Shown: positions 6,919 through 14,978, counted from the first letter of the stretch. The stretch: 15,607 nt of DNA from DAOTVS01 sp034436375 (GCA_034436375.1 DAOTVS010000055.1:1-15607), one strand, 5' to 3'. Numbers and translations are program-made. Notes: generated by a model from the sequence alone, not told the origin.

Positions 6919-7860
6919 ATGGACGCTCCCTGGCAAAAGTACATGCAGCTCGGTATCGTGCACTTTATGATCTACCCGCAGCTCTTGCGGGGCGATGGGC
7001 CGATCCTCGAGACGGCCAGGCGTATCGCCGCCGATCCTTTTTTTGAGGCGCTGGAGATCGGCCTGGTGAATGATCCCGCCGTGTTGCCGCAGCTCAAGGC
7101 CATGGCAGAGGAGTCGCAGCTTACCCTGGGCGTGGGTGGGCAGCCTGGCCTGCTGACGACCGGCGGCAACCTGGCCAACCTCGATGAGGCCGGCCGTTTG
7201 GCGGCGGTAGCGAATGTCAAGGCCAGCATCGACCGGGCCTATGCCGTGGGCGCCCGCCTGATGGCCTTCTTTGACGGCAAGAACTCGTACCCCGGGCCGG
7301 AGAAGGAAGCCCAGGCGCGGGCGCAGTTGGTCAAGAGCGTGCAGGAGCTCTGCGCCTATGCCAGGGCCAAGGCCACGGACTATACCCTCGTCCTCTCGCT
7401 GGAGGTCTTTGACCGGGCCATCGAAAAGCGCTCGTTGCTGGGCCCGGCCCCCCTGGTGGCCGATGTGGCCGCCGAGGTCCGCACCGCCGGCTGCGACAAT
7501 TTCGGGGTGACGGTGGATCTGAGCCACATCCCGCAGCTGGGCGAGACGGCGCGCCAGTCGCTGGAGCCGGTGCGCGATTACCTGGTGCACCTGCATGTGG
7601 GCAACTGCCTGCTCACCGACAAGAGCCACCCGGCCTATGGCGACTATCACCCGCCCTTCGGCTGCCCCGGCAGTGCCAACGGCGCCGACGAGCTGGTCGA
7701 GTTCCTGCGTGTCGCCTTTGAGATTGGCTTTTTCGATAAAAAGTTCCCCACCGGGCGCCCGGTTGTGACCTTTGAGGTCAAGCCGCTGCCCGGCGGCGAT
7801 CCCGAGCTGGTGATTGCCGGCACCCGGCGTACCTGGGAGCTTGCCTGGTCGCGGTTGTAG
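6919..7860 (+). CDS. sugar phosphate isomerase/epimerase-type TIM-barrel protein (AP endonuclease 2 fold)
   Basis: A 313-residue xylose-isomerase-like TIM barrel. The four metal-ligand positions typical of the fold can be seen: E162 in VLSLEVFD, D200 in GVTVDLSH, H226 in LVHLHVGN and E286 in VVTFEVKP; H203 and H224 lie next to them. Members isomerise or epimerise ketoses, keto-acids and inosose-type compounds, and some are lyases. The start ATG 6919 follows AGAGGAGGGG (6901-6910) by 8 nt and lies 23 bp after the previous stop, so it belongs to the epimerase/aldolase operon. The in-frame alternative at 6892 overlaps the upstream gene and precedes this ribosome binding site. Its TAG stop (7858-7860) contributes its last two bases to a 66-bp perfect palindrome. 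A role in preparing or processing the keto-sugar used by the operon is inferred. Confidence 0.8.
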   Translation: MDAPWQKYMQLGIVHFMIYPQLLRGDGPILETARRIAADPFFEALEIGLVNDPAVLPQLKAMAEESQLTLGVGGQPGLLTTGGNLANLDEAGRLAAVANVKASIDRAYAVGARLMAFFDGKNSYPGPEKEAQARAQLVKSVQELCAYARAKATDYTLVLSLEVFDRAIEKRSLLGPAPLVADVAAEVRTAGCDNFGVTVDLSHIPQLGETARQSLEPVRDYLVHLHVGNCLLTDKSHPAYGDYHPPFGCPGSANGADELVEFLRVAFEIGFFDKKFPTGRPVVTFEVKPLPGGDPELVIAGTRRTWELAWSRL

Positions 7861-7924
7861 AGAACGGAAGTGGGGGGGATATCATGGGGGCGCCCCCATG
7901 ATATCCCCCCCACTTCCGTTCTCT
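7859..7924. repeat. 66-bp perfect loopless palindrome (possible terminator)
   Basis: Each base from 7859 to 7891 pairs with its mirror from 7924 to 7892, giving 33-bp arms without a mismatch and with no loop; the centre is GGGGGCGCCCCC. The left end includes the last two bases of the isomerase stop codon. As RNA it would be an extremely stable hairpin at the end of the operon, but no U-tract follows (next bases GGCATG). The gap 7861-7976 otherwise holds only the leader of the cupin gene, with no clear promoter. Confidence 0.85.
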
Positions 7925-7976
7925 GGCATGCTGTTTGCTGACAGGTTCCCGAGAGCAAGCTCAGAAGGGGGCGGGG

Positions 7977-8360
7977 ATGAACGTTGCGCGCGTGGGGCAG
8001 GTGCAGTCTTTCAGATCCGATGGCGTGATCAGCAATATCCTGTTGCGCTGGGGCTCGTTCGAGGCCCGCAATCTCTTGATCAGCTGGACGACCATCGCCC
8101 CCGGCGGCGAGCAGCACAGTCACACCCACTCGGGCACGGAGCAGGCCTACATCGTCATTGCCGGCATGGGCCGCATGCAGGTGCGCGAGGAGCATCAGCT
8201 CGTCTCCGCCGGCACCCTGGTCTTTGTGCCCCCCGGAGTGCCGCACAGCATCTCCAACCCCGGTGATGAGGACCTGACCTACATCACCGCGGCTTCACCC
8301 CCCTTCCCCGTGGAGCGCTTTTTCGCCGCCAACCGCGCCGGCGGCTCGCCAGCCATCTGA
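7977..8360 (+). CDS. small single-domain cupin
   Basis: A 127-residue cupin_2 protein. Motif 1 reads GGEQHSHTHSGTEQAYIVIAGMG (43-65) with candidate ligands H49, H51 and E55 or Q56; motif 2 is a textbook GTLVFVPPGVPHSISN (79-94) with H90. Such small cupins act as sugar isomerases or epimerases, dioxygenases or ligand sensors, so the specific role is unknown. The start at ATG 7977 is taken because AAGGGGG lies just upstream and the protein aligns as a compact cupin from there; an in-frame start at 7935 would add 14 unlikely residues. It stands 116 bp after the epimerase operon, beyond the large palindrome, and ends 9 bp from the stop of the convergent dehydrogenase gene. It may be read through from the operon or have its own weak promoter. 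Confidence 0.85.
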   Translation: MNVARVGQVQSFRSDGVISNILLRWGSFEARNLLISWTTIAPGGEQHSHTHSGTEQAYIVIAGMGRMQVREEHQLVSAGTLVFVPPGVPHSISNPGDEDLTYITAASPPFPVERFFAANRAGGSPAI

Positions 8361-8369
8361 ATGTCGCCC

Positions 8370-9395
8370 TCAGGGCTTGAGCAACACCTTGAGCCCCGAC
8401 TTGCTGCGCGACAGGTCGAATCCCTCTTCCCACTGCGCCAGGGGCAGGACGCTTGAGATGAGGGGGCGCAGTTGGATGCGGCCCTGCTGCAGGAGGGTGA
8501 GGGCGCGCTCCCAGGCCGGCCCGGAGGAGGCGAAGGAGCCGATCACCCGCAGGTCTTTGTACACAATCTGCTGGAAGTCCAGCTCGAAAGACTTACCGTG
8601 CAGGCCCATCTGCGCCAGCTGCCCCCGCTTGCGGGCGATCTGGACGGCCAGGCGGGTGGCGGCCGGCGCGCCCGCGCATTCGACGACCACATCGGCCCCC
8701 TCACCCGCCGTGAGAGCGGCCAGCGCCATCGGCACATCATCCTGGCCGGCCACCAGAACATGATCAGCTCCCAGGCTGCGCCCCACCTCCAGGCGCCCGG
8801 CGTCGGCAGCGGTTCCGATCAGCACCGTCTCTGCCCCCTGCAATTTGGCCAGCTGCAGCGCCAGCAGCCCGATGGGCCCCGGCCCCACAATCGCCGCCAC
8901 ATCGCCGGCCCGCACCGTGGCCGAGAGGAGCACCGCCTTGCAGCAGCAGGCCAGGGGCTCGGTGAGGGCGCCGCACTCACAGTCGATCTGATCGGGCAGG
9001 CGGCGCACAATGTGCGCGGGGATCACCAGGTAGGGGGCAAACGCGCCATCTACCCCGCTGCCGAAGGAGAGGCGGCTGGGGCAGAGGGCATAGTCGCCCT
9101 GGCGGCAGTAGGTGCAGCGCATACACGTCACGGCAAAGGGCAGCGCCGTCACCCGGTCGCCCACGGCCACCTCCGTCACATCGGGGGCGACCTCGACCAC
9201 CTGCCCCGCCATCTCGTGGCCCAGAATCACCGGCGGGCGGCTGGCATATTCGGCGTCATAGATGTGCAGGTCCGTGCCGCAGATCCCCGCGGCCTGCACC
9301 GCAATCTTGACCTGGCCGGGGCCCACCTGCGGCTCCGGCACCTCTCGCAGCTCCACATGGCCCACACCGGGCGCAACCTTGACGACGGCTTGCAT
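8370..9395 (-). CDS. zinc-dependent medium-chain alcohol/polyol dehydrogenase (threonine/sorbitol dehydrogenase type)
   Basis: NAD(P)-dependent medium-chain dehydrogenase of 341 residues, normal for the family. Catalytic zinc ligands: C39 in GICGTDLH, H60-E61 in LGHEMAG, and E146 in LTEPLAC. Structural zinc cysteines C91, C94, C97 and C105 are all present. The Rossmann motif is IVGPGPIGLLALQLAK (169-184), followed by VVECAGAPAATRLAV. Likely oxidises a secondary alcohol of a polyol, sugar acid or amino acid, or reduces the matching ketone; in this context reduction of a keto-uronate-like product is possible but not shown. ATG 9395 follows CCAGGAGAA with AGGAG 8 nt upstream. Transcribed towards the cupin gene, with the stops 9 bp apart. 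A TATAAT promoter lies about 200 bp upstream. Confidence 0.88.
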   Translation of the reverse strand: MQAVVKVAPGVGHVELREVPEPQVGPGQVKIAVQAAGICGTDLHIYDAEYASRPPVILGHEMAGQVVEVAPDVTEVAVGDRVTALPFAVTCMRCTYCRQGDYALCPSRLSFGSGVDGAFAPYLVIPAHIVRRLPDQIDCECGALTEPLACCCKAVLLSATVRAGDVAAIVGPGPIGLLALQLAKLQGAETVLIGTAADAGRLEVGRSLGADHVLVAGQDDVPMALAALTAGEGADVVVECAGAPAATRLAVQIARKRGQLAQMGLHGKSFELDFQQIVYKDLRVIGSFASSGPAWERALTLLQQGRIQLRPLISSVLPLAQWEEGFDLSRSKSGLKVLLKP

Positions 9396-9595
9396 CGCAG
9401 ATTCTCCTGGAGGGATCGTCCCACAATCTGGACCGCCAGCCGGGTCACCTCATCGATAAGGCCGATGAACGCAAGGCGTTGGGCCTCGAGCTGGTCACCG
9501 GTGGGCGGCGGATAGAGGGTAGCATTGACCTTGCGGCCAAAGTCGGCCGGCGCCAATTGGAAGCCCTCGATAGACTCCCTGAGACGCCATTGCAT
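9396..9595 (-). other. short protein-like open frame before the dehydrogenase gene, function unknown
   Basis: From ATG 9595 an open frame reads MQWRLRESIEGFQL, then ADFGRKVNATLYPPPTGDQL and LAFIGLIDEVTRLAVQIVGR. Over these ~65 codons it has protein-like composition and mostly G/C third positions. It does not stop before the dehydrogenase start but runs on out of frame to 9227 across that well-supported gene. It may therefore be a remnant of a lost gene, a frameshifted small gene, or chance in GC-rich DNA. I do not recognise the family. No ribosome binding site is visible; the ATG lies where transcription from the TATAAT at 9600-9605 should start. Confidence 0.25.
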
Positions 9596-9599
9596 GAGG

Positions 9600-9627
9600 A
9601 TTATAGCGCAAAGCCAACTGGAGTCTA
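9600..9627 (-). promoter_or_regulatory. probable promoter of the dehydrogenase gene
   Basis: On the minus strand TAGACT (9627-9622), a 16-bp spacer and a perfect TATAAT (9605-9600). The start would fall near 9593, about 200 nt before the dehydrogenase ATG at 9395, or almost on the ATG at 9595. Confidence 0.5.
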
Positions 9628-9725
9628 TTCTGTGCAAGATGATGCCTGATTGGAAAATGGCGCCGGGGCCCTTCCGGGCGATTGCCGGCTGACCCGCTCC
9701 GCCCAGGCCCGGCCTGATCTCAGAG

Positions 9726-9776
9726 GGTGTGGGTCTGCGGGGCGGCTGCTGTTCGGCCGCCCCGCAGACCCACACC
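9726..9776. terminator. strong hairpin downstream of the giant secreted-protein gene
   Basis: A perfect 21-bp stem, 9726-9746 against 9756-9776, with a 9-nt loop (TGCTGTTCG). It lies 60 bp past the stop of the leftward giant gene and before the dehydrogenase promoter, where a terminator is expected. No U-run follows on either strand, so it may be a U-tract-less terminator, an mRNA 3' protector or a dispersed repeat. The rest of 9628-9836 shows nothing else convincing. Confidence 0.55.
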
Positions 9777-9836
9777 GCATAGAAGGTCCGTTCCGGCTGC
9801 GCGCGGAGCAGGGCGCCCGGAAGCCGAAGGGCGTTT

Positions 9837-12800
9837 TCATCTGATAGGCCTATCGCTGCTCCAGGCGCCCTGATAGCCGGGCGCGTGGGCACGGTAGCGC
9901 TCCGATGGCTCCACTGCGGTGACAGGAGACGATATTGTTGCCGCAGGGCTGGGTGCACTCGTCGCCGCCGGGGCTTTGACCATTGGCTGGGACGCGCCGG
10001 TGGCCGCATATCCCAGGCTGCCGTTGGCGACCCATGGCATATAGAGCGGAGTTGGCGGTGTGGTTTGCTCGTTCATTGCGATATCATAAGCTGTTCCGCA
10101 GCCGCCGGTCTGGGGGTTCCAGTGGCGGACGAGGAGATAATAGTCCCCTTCTGCCGGGCAGTTCCAGTCAATCCGGGACGCGAGAGTGTCGTCATAGTCG
10201 TCGTTAGCGGCAAGCAGCGTCTGCCCGCCCCGGTCGTAGAGGTAGAGATAGGTATCACTGCTGGGTCCAAGATTGCCAGTCTGGATGGTGTAGCTGACCC
10301 CAGTGCGGGCATGTATCTTGAGCCAATCCTGATCACCGGGGCTGGCGAAATTGTGGGCCTGGTTCTCGCCGAGCGCGAGGGGCCTGGCCGACTGAGGGCT
10401 GTCGTCGGGCTCGAAGGCATCGGCGGAGGCGATACACGCCTGGGTGCCCGTTGAGATGTTGTTGCTCTTGTTGGCCTCAGCGACTGCCTGGGTTGAATCA
10501 ACCTGCATGTAGAGGGTGTGAGATTGCTCACCCGTTGCACTGGCAGCCTGCCCCATCGCCTGGCCCAATGTAGAGACATCGGTGATGACAGTTGTCAGCG
10601 TGATTGATTGGCCGGTATCGATGGGGCTGGCCACCCAGAAGTGGATGCTGCCCGTGTAATCGCCGGGGCCGCCGGGCAAGTGGTCGGCGTACAGATCGGT
10701 ATAAAAGCCGTTCTGGGTGGGTGCAGCGCCCTGGTTCTTGACCACAGCCTGCACGAGCAGGCCGCCATCCGGATTGGGATAGGCGTTCAGGCTCAGCACC
10801 GCCAGGTCCGGAGAGCCCGCGATCGGCGGGGCAGTCGGATCGCCCAACGCCAGGCTCGGTTCGCTGGTCACAAGCGCAAAAAGCCCATAGGGGAATGAAG
10901 TGCGCACAACGTTCGAAAGGCGTACCTGATCCATGGCGCCTTCGAACCGAGGCACATTGCTGCCAAATCCGCTACCAAGAGTGAGGTCGAGGCTGCCGCC
11001 ATTGATGCCGCTCCAGCCCAGGGTTACGGTCTTCAACAGTGAGCCATCGCGGTAGAAGGACACGGTACGGTTCCCATCAAAGGTAAAGGCCACGTGATGC
11101 CAGTTAGTGTCGGGCAGGAAGTTGCCATCGCTGAAGGCCTGCGTGCTGCCGCCGCCTGACCACACCTCGACCTTGGCCTTGCCGTCCTGGATCGAGAACT
11201 GCCAGCGTTCGCGGGCACTGCCCGCCGCACCCTGGCCAGCGAATATGCCCCAGTTCGTAGGGCCGCGCTTGACAAACGCTTCGAAAGTGAAGGCGCTGAC
11301 ATTCATGGAGCTGCTTCCCGGGATAAAGGCGCCCGGTGCACCGGCTGTGGGAGAGGGATAGTAGAGGGCGCTGCCGAACTTGCCAGCACACCAGCTCAGG
11401 CTGCCGGTGCTGCCGTTGTTGCCATAGCCGGAGGAGTCGTACACGCTGGAGCCTGAGCCCTCGTCATAGTACCACAGGCCGACGGTGTTGCCATCTTTCC
11501 CTGGGAACCAAACCCTGGTGGGATCGGCGGGGGGTGTGCCAGCCCCCGCATTGCCATAGTACAGTTGGTGGCTGGTATTATTTGACGATCCGGCGCCGAC
11601 ACTCACCTGTGACCGGAACCAAATATCGATCGCTGAACTGCTAAAGGTCTGGATAACGCGATCAAGCTCGGTTGTGTCATTGTAGACAACTCGAACATCA
11701 TTCCCCTTGGGGCTGGTCTGCGAGGCGTTGTAAACCTCTGCTGCCGTAGGGGTTGTCGTATTATCCAGGTGAAGCCTGACCGGGTAGCCTACCGGCAAGG
11801 CCATGCTGCCCATGTTGTTGAGGACGATGATGTTGCGCTTATTGGCATAGGCCGAGTTCCACCACGGGGTCTGCGGCCGCGTCGTGGGGTCTACTTTGGT
11901 CAGTGCCTGCGCATTGGCCGGATAGTCGCCCGTATTGCCTGCGTTGTCCTTAGCACGGCAACGGAACTGGTAAGTGTGTCCCGGTTGGCCGGTGAAAAGC
12001 TCATAGGCCTTGGTTACGGGTACAGTCAACCAGTCCGTCCACTCACTGCGCCCCGAGTCCAGATATTGGACGTCGTAGCCGCACACACCGGAAAGGCTAT
12101 CGGTGCCGCTCCAGTACACCGGGAACGTGCTCTCGGCCACGGCCGCCGCCAGGGGCTGTACGGCAGCCGTCGGCGCCACACGGTCGATGCCAAAGCGCTG
12201 AGCGCCCGAGTCGGTGCTGCCCACGTCATCCGTCGCCGTGACCTGCCAGTAGAGGGTTGGGTAATCCTGGGTAAAGGTGGCCGTGTACTGTGTCGTGCCC
12301 GAGCCCAAGGATTGCCGGAGCACAGGGCTCGGATCATCCTTGGGCGAGCTGCTGGTGCTGACGTGCAATGTATAGCTCGTGGCCCGGATGGCCGGCGCCC
12401 ATTTGAAGGTCACGGTGCGCGAGTTGAGGTAGATTGCCTCGTTGATGTTACCCGAGGCCGGGATGGGCGCCAGCAGGTTGGGGCTGGCAGGACGGCGGTG
12501 GTTCAGGTGATAGGTGATCGTGCGCGCATCCGCCGCATCGGGCTCCCATGCACGGGCGTCGAAACGCACCAGGTGATCGCCGTCGCTGTACTCCAGGGTG
12601 TTCCACCACCAACACCACTGGTTGTTTCCCGGCAAATAGCCATCCAGGTAGCGCCACTCACCGCTGGCGCTGCCGTCGCTGGCGGTATTGACCATCGCCC
12701 GCACATCGATATTGACCGTCGCGTGGCCCGACGTCGTCAGGCAAAAGTCCACGCGCTCAGCATTGGACGGCGATCCGGGCGACACGGAAGGCGTGTTGAT

Positions 12801-14651
12801 CGTCACACCGGAGGATTCCACGGAAAAGTGCCAGGGATCGCTCCAGTCCGACTCCCGGCTTGTGCCCGCGTCCCGCGCCTTGGCCTTCCAGGTATAAGTG
12901 CCCGGCACCATGCTGCCAAAGGTAAAGCAACTGCTGCTCACCCAGCCGCTGTCATAGGTGCCCTGAGAGGCTTCGGCGTGGAACCAGTACTCCAGAGGGT
13001 CCCCTTCAGGATCGGTGGCCTGGACGCAGAGCTGAGGGGGAGTGCCGATGGTGACGTACCAGTCGTAAGCGCCCGGGTTCTGGTGCGGCACAGGCCGGCT
13101 TGGGGCCAGGTTCGCCGGCCCCGCTGTGCCCTGCAGATTGTAGGTCAGAACCTGCCGCTCTGGGTGGCTCCAGGAGGTATCCGTCTGGTCGGCGACCTCC
13201 AGCACGATGGTGTGGTCGCCGCGGCTGGCGCTGCCCGCATTCCAGTCAAAGTAGTGATCGACCTCTGATGTCTCCCCGATGACGTCATTGTCCACCTTCA
13301 CGCGCATGGCCCGGAAGCGGTCCCACCAGGTTACCCGGGCATGCAGCCGGACAGTGCTCGCGCTCGAGGGCGAAGGCGGATCGGCGCTAAAGGCAGTGAT
13401 GTGGCCCCCTGTGGTTGGCGAGACGACATTGATGTTGACGCTGAGCCGACCGCCATCCACATAGACCCCGTCGCGATTGACGATCTGCCAATAGCCAACT
13501 TTGTTGCCGGAGGTGCTGGGCGCCTGCAAGGAAACGCTGATATTGGTTTCCTGGCTTGGGGCGGTGGTGGGGATGCTTACCGGGCTGGCGCCGCCCATCT
13601 GGTCACCCTGGACGAAGATGAGCTTATAGCCATCCCAAGTCGAGGTACCTGAATTTGTCACGCGCCATGTTTTCAGCACGGCTTGGCCTGTCAAGACCGC
13701 GGTGCCTGCGGGTAGTGTAGCATCGCTTGCTAATGTAGCGTGGTCCACGGTAGGTGGAGGGGGAGGCGCGGGTTCGACGGGTGGTGGGGTCGGGACAGGG
13801 CCATCTCGCGAAATGGTTATCTGGGCGGTTCGTGGTGCGAATACAAAGTCCCACACGACTGGTGCGACCTTGACTAAGCCAAGAAGGCGAGCACCGTCTT
13901 GCAGCCAGCCGTCGATCTGATCCTTATTAGGCGGGTTGCTGACCAGGAGGTAGAGGATATCGTACACCGTTTGAGCACTATGCTTGCAGGCATCGACAAG
14001 CGCCTGCAACGCATCCTGCCAGCGATTCTGATCCGCATCTACTACCACTGCGGTCAGGTCCACTGCTGAATGGGAAATGATGTCCCGCACTTGGTCGGCA
14101 AGGCCCTCTTTGATATCCTCAGGCCTTACAGGGAGGTAGTCACCCCATAATGCCACCCATATCAGTGTACACACATCGAGCCAAAGAACCAAGCTCTTTC
14201 CATCGGCACTGTGTCCCAGTCTGTCCAGTTTGAGGGTAAGCGCACTCCCAGGGTAGAACTTGGCCGATACCCGCCACGGCCTGGCTGGCACTAGCGGAAA
14301 ATAGGGTGTGTCTATGCCGTGTCCGGGAAGCAGCACGCTACCTGAGTGTTCAAACACCAAATCGTACACGACGTGTTTCTTGTTGACGAGAGAGATATCT
14401 GCCGTGAGGGATCCATCACTATCATACCGCACATTGTCGTATTGAAGTGAGAACATTGAGCCCGCATCGTTGGCGTAGTAGATCTGAAGTGGGTTATCAT
14501 TCTCCTCGGTGCCAACACTTCGGGGCATCGCTGGCTCGGCGCCAACTGGTCTACCGTACGCCAACGTCTCAGCTCGAGTTCGTGAGGCAGGTGGGATAAA
14601 CGCAGGATTCAGAAGCAGCACTACCATGATAAGGCTTAACCATTTCCTCAT
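9837..14651 (-). CDS. large secreted multi-domain protein (NBR1-type Ig, Ig/FN3-like, DUF2341-like, LamG-like, CARDB-like, PPC)
   Basis: About 1604 residues. Signal peptide 1-28: MRKWLSLIMVVLLLNPAF then ASRTRAE. Residues 30-280 are an unrecognised region; 282-304 is a Pro-rich linker. Then, approximately: NBR1-type Ig (304-410, LKTWRVTNSGTSTWDGY to VGYWQIVNRDGVYVDGG); Ig-like (414-507); FN3/Ig-like modules (513-927, for example LCVQATDPEGDPLEYWF and AYELFTGQPGHTYQFRCRAK); DUF2341-like (928-1047, WWNSAYANKRNIIV to HQLYYGNAG); LamG/concanavalin-like (1054-1264, DSSGYGNNGS, FTFEAFVKR, WHHVAFTFDGNRTVSFYRDG); CARDB-like (1279-1405); PPC (1407-1525, FEPDDSPQSARPL, DQDWLKI, LYLYDRGG). PLYMPWVANG follows, reminiscent of C-terminal motifs of Chloroflexota exported proteins. 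No catalytic domain is seen; a surface or glycan-binding role is inferred. ATG 14651 is preferred because GGAGG lies 6 nt upstream; ATG 14654 is adjacent and 14708 would put residues before the signal peptide. Confidence 0.85.
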   Translation of the reverse strand: MRKWLSLIMVVLLLNPAFIPPASRTRAETLAYGRPVGAEPAMPRSVGTEENDNPLQIYYANDAGSMFSLQYDNVRYDSDGSLTADISLVNKKHVVYDLVFEHSGSVLLPGHGIDTPYFPLVPARPWRVSAKFYPGSALTLKLDRLGHSADGKSLVLWLDVCTLIWVALWGDYLPVRPEDIKEGLADQVRDIISHSAVDLTAVVVDADQNRWQDALQALVDACKHSAQTVYDILYLLVSNPPNKDQIDGWLQDGARLLGLVKVAPVVWDFVFAPRTAQITISRDGPVPTPPPVEPAPPPPPTVDHATLASDATLPAGTAVLTGQAVLKTWRVTNSGTSTWDGYKLIFVQGDQMGGASPVSIPTTAPSQETNISVSLQAPSTSGNKVGYWQIVNRDGVYVDGGRLSVNINVVSPTTGGHITAFSADPPSPSSASTVRLHARVTWWDRFRAMRVKVDNDVIGETSEVDHYFDWNAGSASRGDHTIVLEVADQTDTSWSHPERQVLTYNLQGTAGPANLAPSRPVPHQNPGAYDWYVTIGTPPQLCVQATDPEGDPLEYWFHAEASQGTYDSGWVSSSCFTFGSMVPGTYTWKAKARDAGTSRESDWSDPWHFSVESSGVTINTPSVSPGSPSNAERVDFCLTTSGHATVNIDVRAMVNTASDGSASGEWRYLDGYLPGNNQWCWWWNTLEYSDGDHLVRFDARAWEPDAADARTITYHLNHRRPASPNLLAPIPASGNINEAIYLNSRTVTFKWAPAIRATSYTLHVSTSSSPKDDPSPVLRQSLGSGTTQYTATFTQDYPTLYWQVTATDDVGSTDSGAQRFGIDRVAPTAAVQPLAAAVAESTFPVYWSGTDSLSGVCGYDVQYLDSGRSEWTDWLTVPVTKAYELFTGQPGHTYQFRCRAKDNAGNTGDYPANAQALTKVDPTTRPQTPWWNSAYANKRNIIVLNNMGSMALPVGYPVRLHLDNTTTPTAAEVYNASQTSPKGNDVRVVYNDTTELDRVIQTFSSSAIDIWFRSQVSVGAGSSNNTSHQLYYGNAGAGTPPADPTRVWFPGKDGNTVGLWYYDEGSGSSVYDSSGYGNNGSTGSLSWCAGKFGSALYYPSPTAGAPGAFIPGSSSMNVSAFTFEAFVKRGPTNWGIFAGQGAAGSARERWQFSIQDGKAKVEVWSGGGSTQAFSDGNFLPDTNWHHVAFTFDGNRTVSFYRDGSLLKTVTLGWSGINGGSLDLTLGSGFGSNVPRFEGAMDQVRLSNVVRTSFPYGLFALVTSEPSLALGDPTAPPIAGSPDLAVLSLNAYPNPDGGLLVQAVVKNQGAAPTQNGFYTDLYADHLPGGPGDYTGSIHFWVASPIDTGQSITLTTVITDVSTLGQAMGQAASATGEQSHTLYMQVDSTQAVAEANKSNNISTGTQACIASADAFEPDDSPQSARPLALGENQAHNFASPGDQDWLKIHARTGVSYTIQTGNLGPSSDTYLYLYDRGGQTLLAANDDYDDTLASRIDWNCPAEGDYYLLVRHWNPQTGGCGTAYDIAMNEQTTPPTPLYMPWVANGSLGYAATGASQPMVKAPAATSAPSPAATISSPVTAVEPSERYRAHAPGYQGAWSSDRPIR

Positions 14652-14698
14652 CATATGCCTCCACCTCATCTGTCGCGCTCTCGCCTTCGCTGGCGAAC

Positions 14699-14718
14699 AG
14701 CAGTTCAATAGAACTGCT
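14699..14718. promoter_or_regulatory. operator-like palindrome upstream of the giant gene
   Basis: AGCAGTTC, AATA, GAACTGCT: a perfect 8-bp inverted repeat with a 4-nt centre, about 48 bp before the giant gene's start. A smaller one, TTCGCTGGCGAA (14686-14697), adjoins it. It could be an operator or a leader hairpin. The GTTC-N4-GAAC order is the opposite of the Bacillus LexA box (GAAC-N4-GTTC). Confidence 0.4.
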
Positions 14719-14827
14719 TATCTGGACGCGCAGCAAGTATGCGAAATGCTTCCAAGTTGATTGTGCGTGGTGCCCGCCGTACTGCGCCCTGTTCTCCTTG
14801 CATCCGCCCGACGGCGTCCGGCATGAA

Positions 14828-14962
14828 CCCTGGCGATTGGAGATCACCCTGGGGGGCGTGCGCGCCGCTCGTCCATCTCCATGGATGAGGCCCGGAACCC
14901 TGTGGGCGTAGGCCCAAAACCGGCCCGCAGGCCCTGAGAGCCCGATTTCCAATCGGCAGGGG
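14828..14962. repeat. REP-like inverted repeat region
   Basis: CCCTGGCGATTGGAGATC (14828-14845) is matched in inverted orientation at 14944-14961, with 16 of 18 positions identical; the right arm also contains CGATT-TCC-AATCG, a small hairpin. The ~100 nt between are GC-rich with further short palindromes (GGCGTGCGCGCC). No gene is supported in 14719-14978; the open frames there look like chance. Confidence 0.4.
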
Positions 14963-14978
14963 CAATTCCAGGTAGGCG

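Noticed and set aside
8472..9515. 347-residue open frame antisense to the dehydrogenase
   Set aside because: The dehydrogenase on the minus strand has all zinc and Rossmann motifs; this frame is rich in His, Arg and Gly and has no start signal.
11769..13268. 499-residue open frame antisense to the giant gene
   Set aside because: It mirrors the multi-domain secreted protein, whose domains are clear in the other strand; no ribosome binding site or motif supports it.
14699..14718. LexA/SOS box
   Set aside because: The half-site order is GTTC-N4-GAAC, opposite to the known Bacillus box, and the gene is a secreted protein, not a repair gene.
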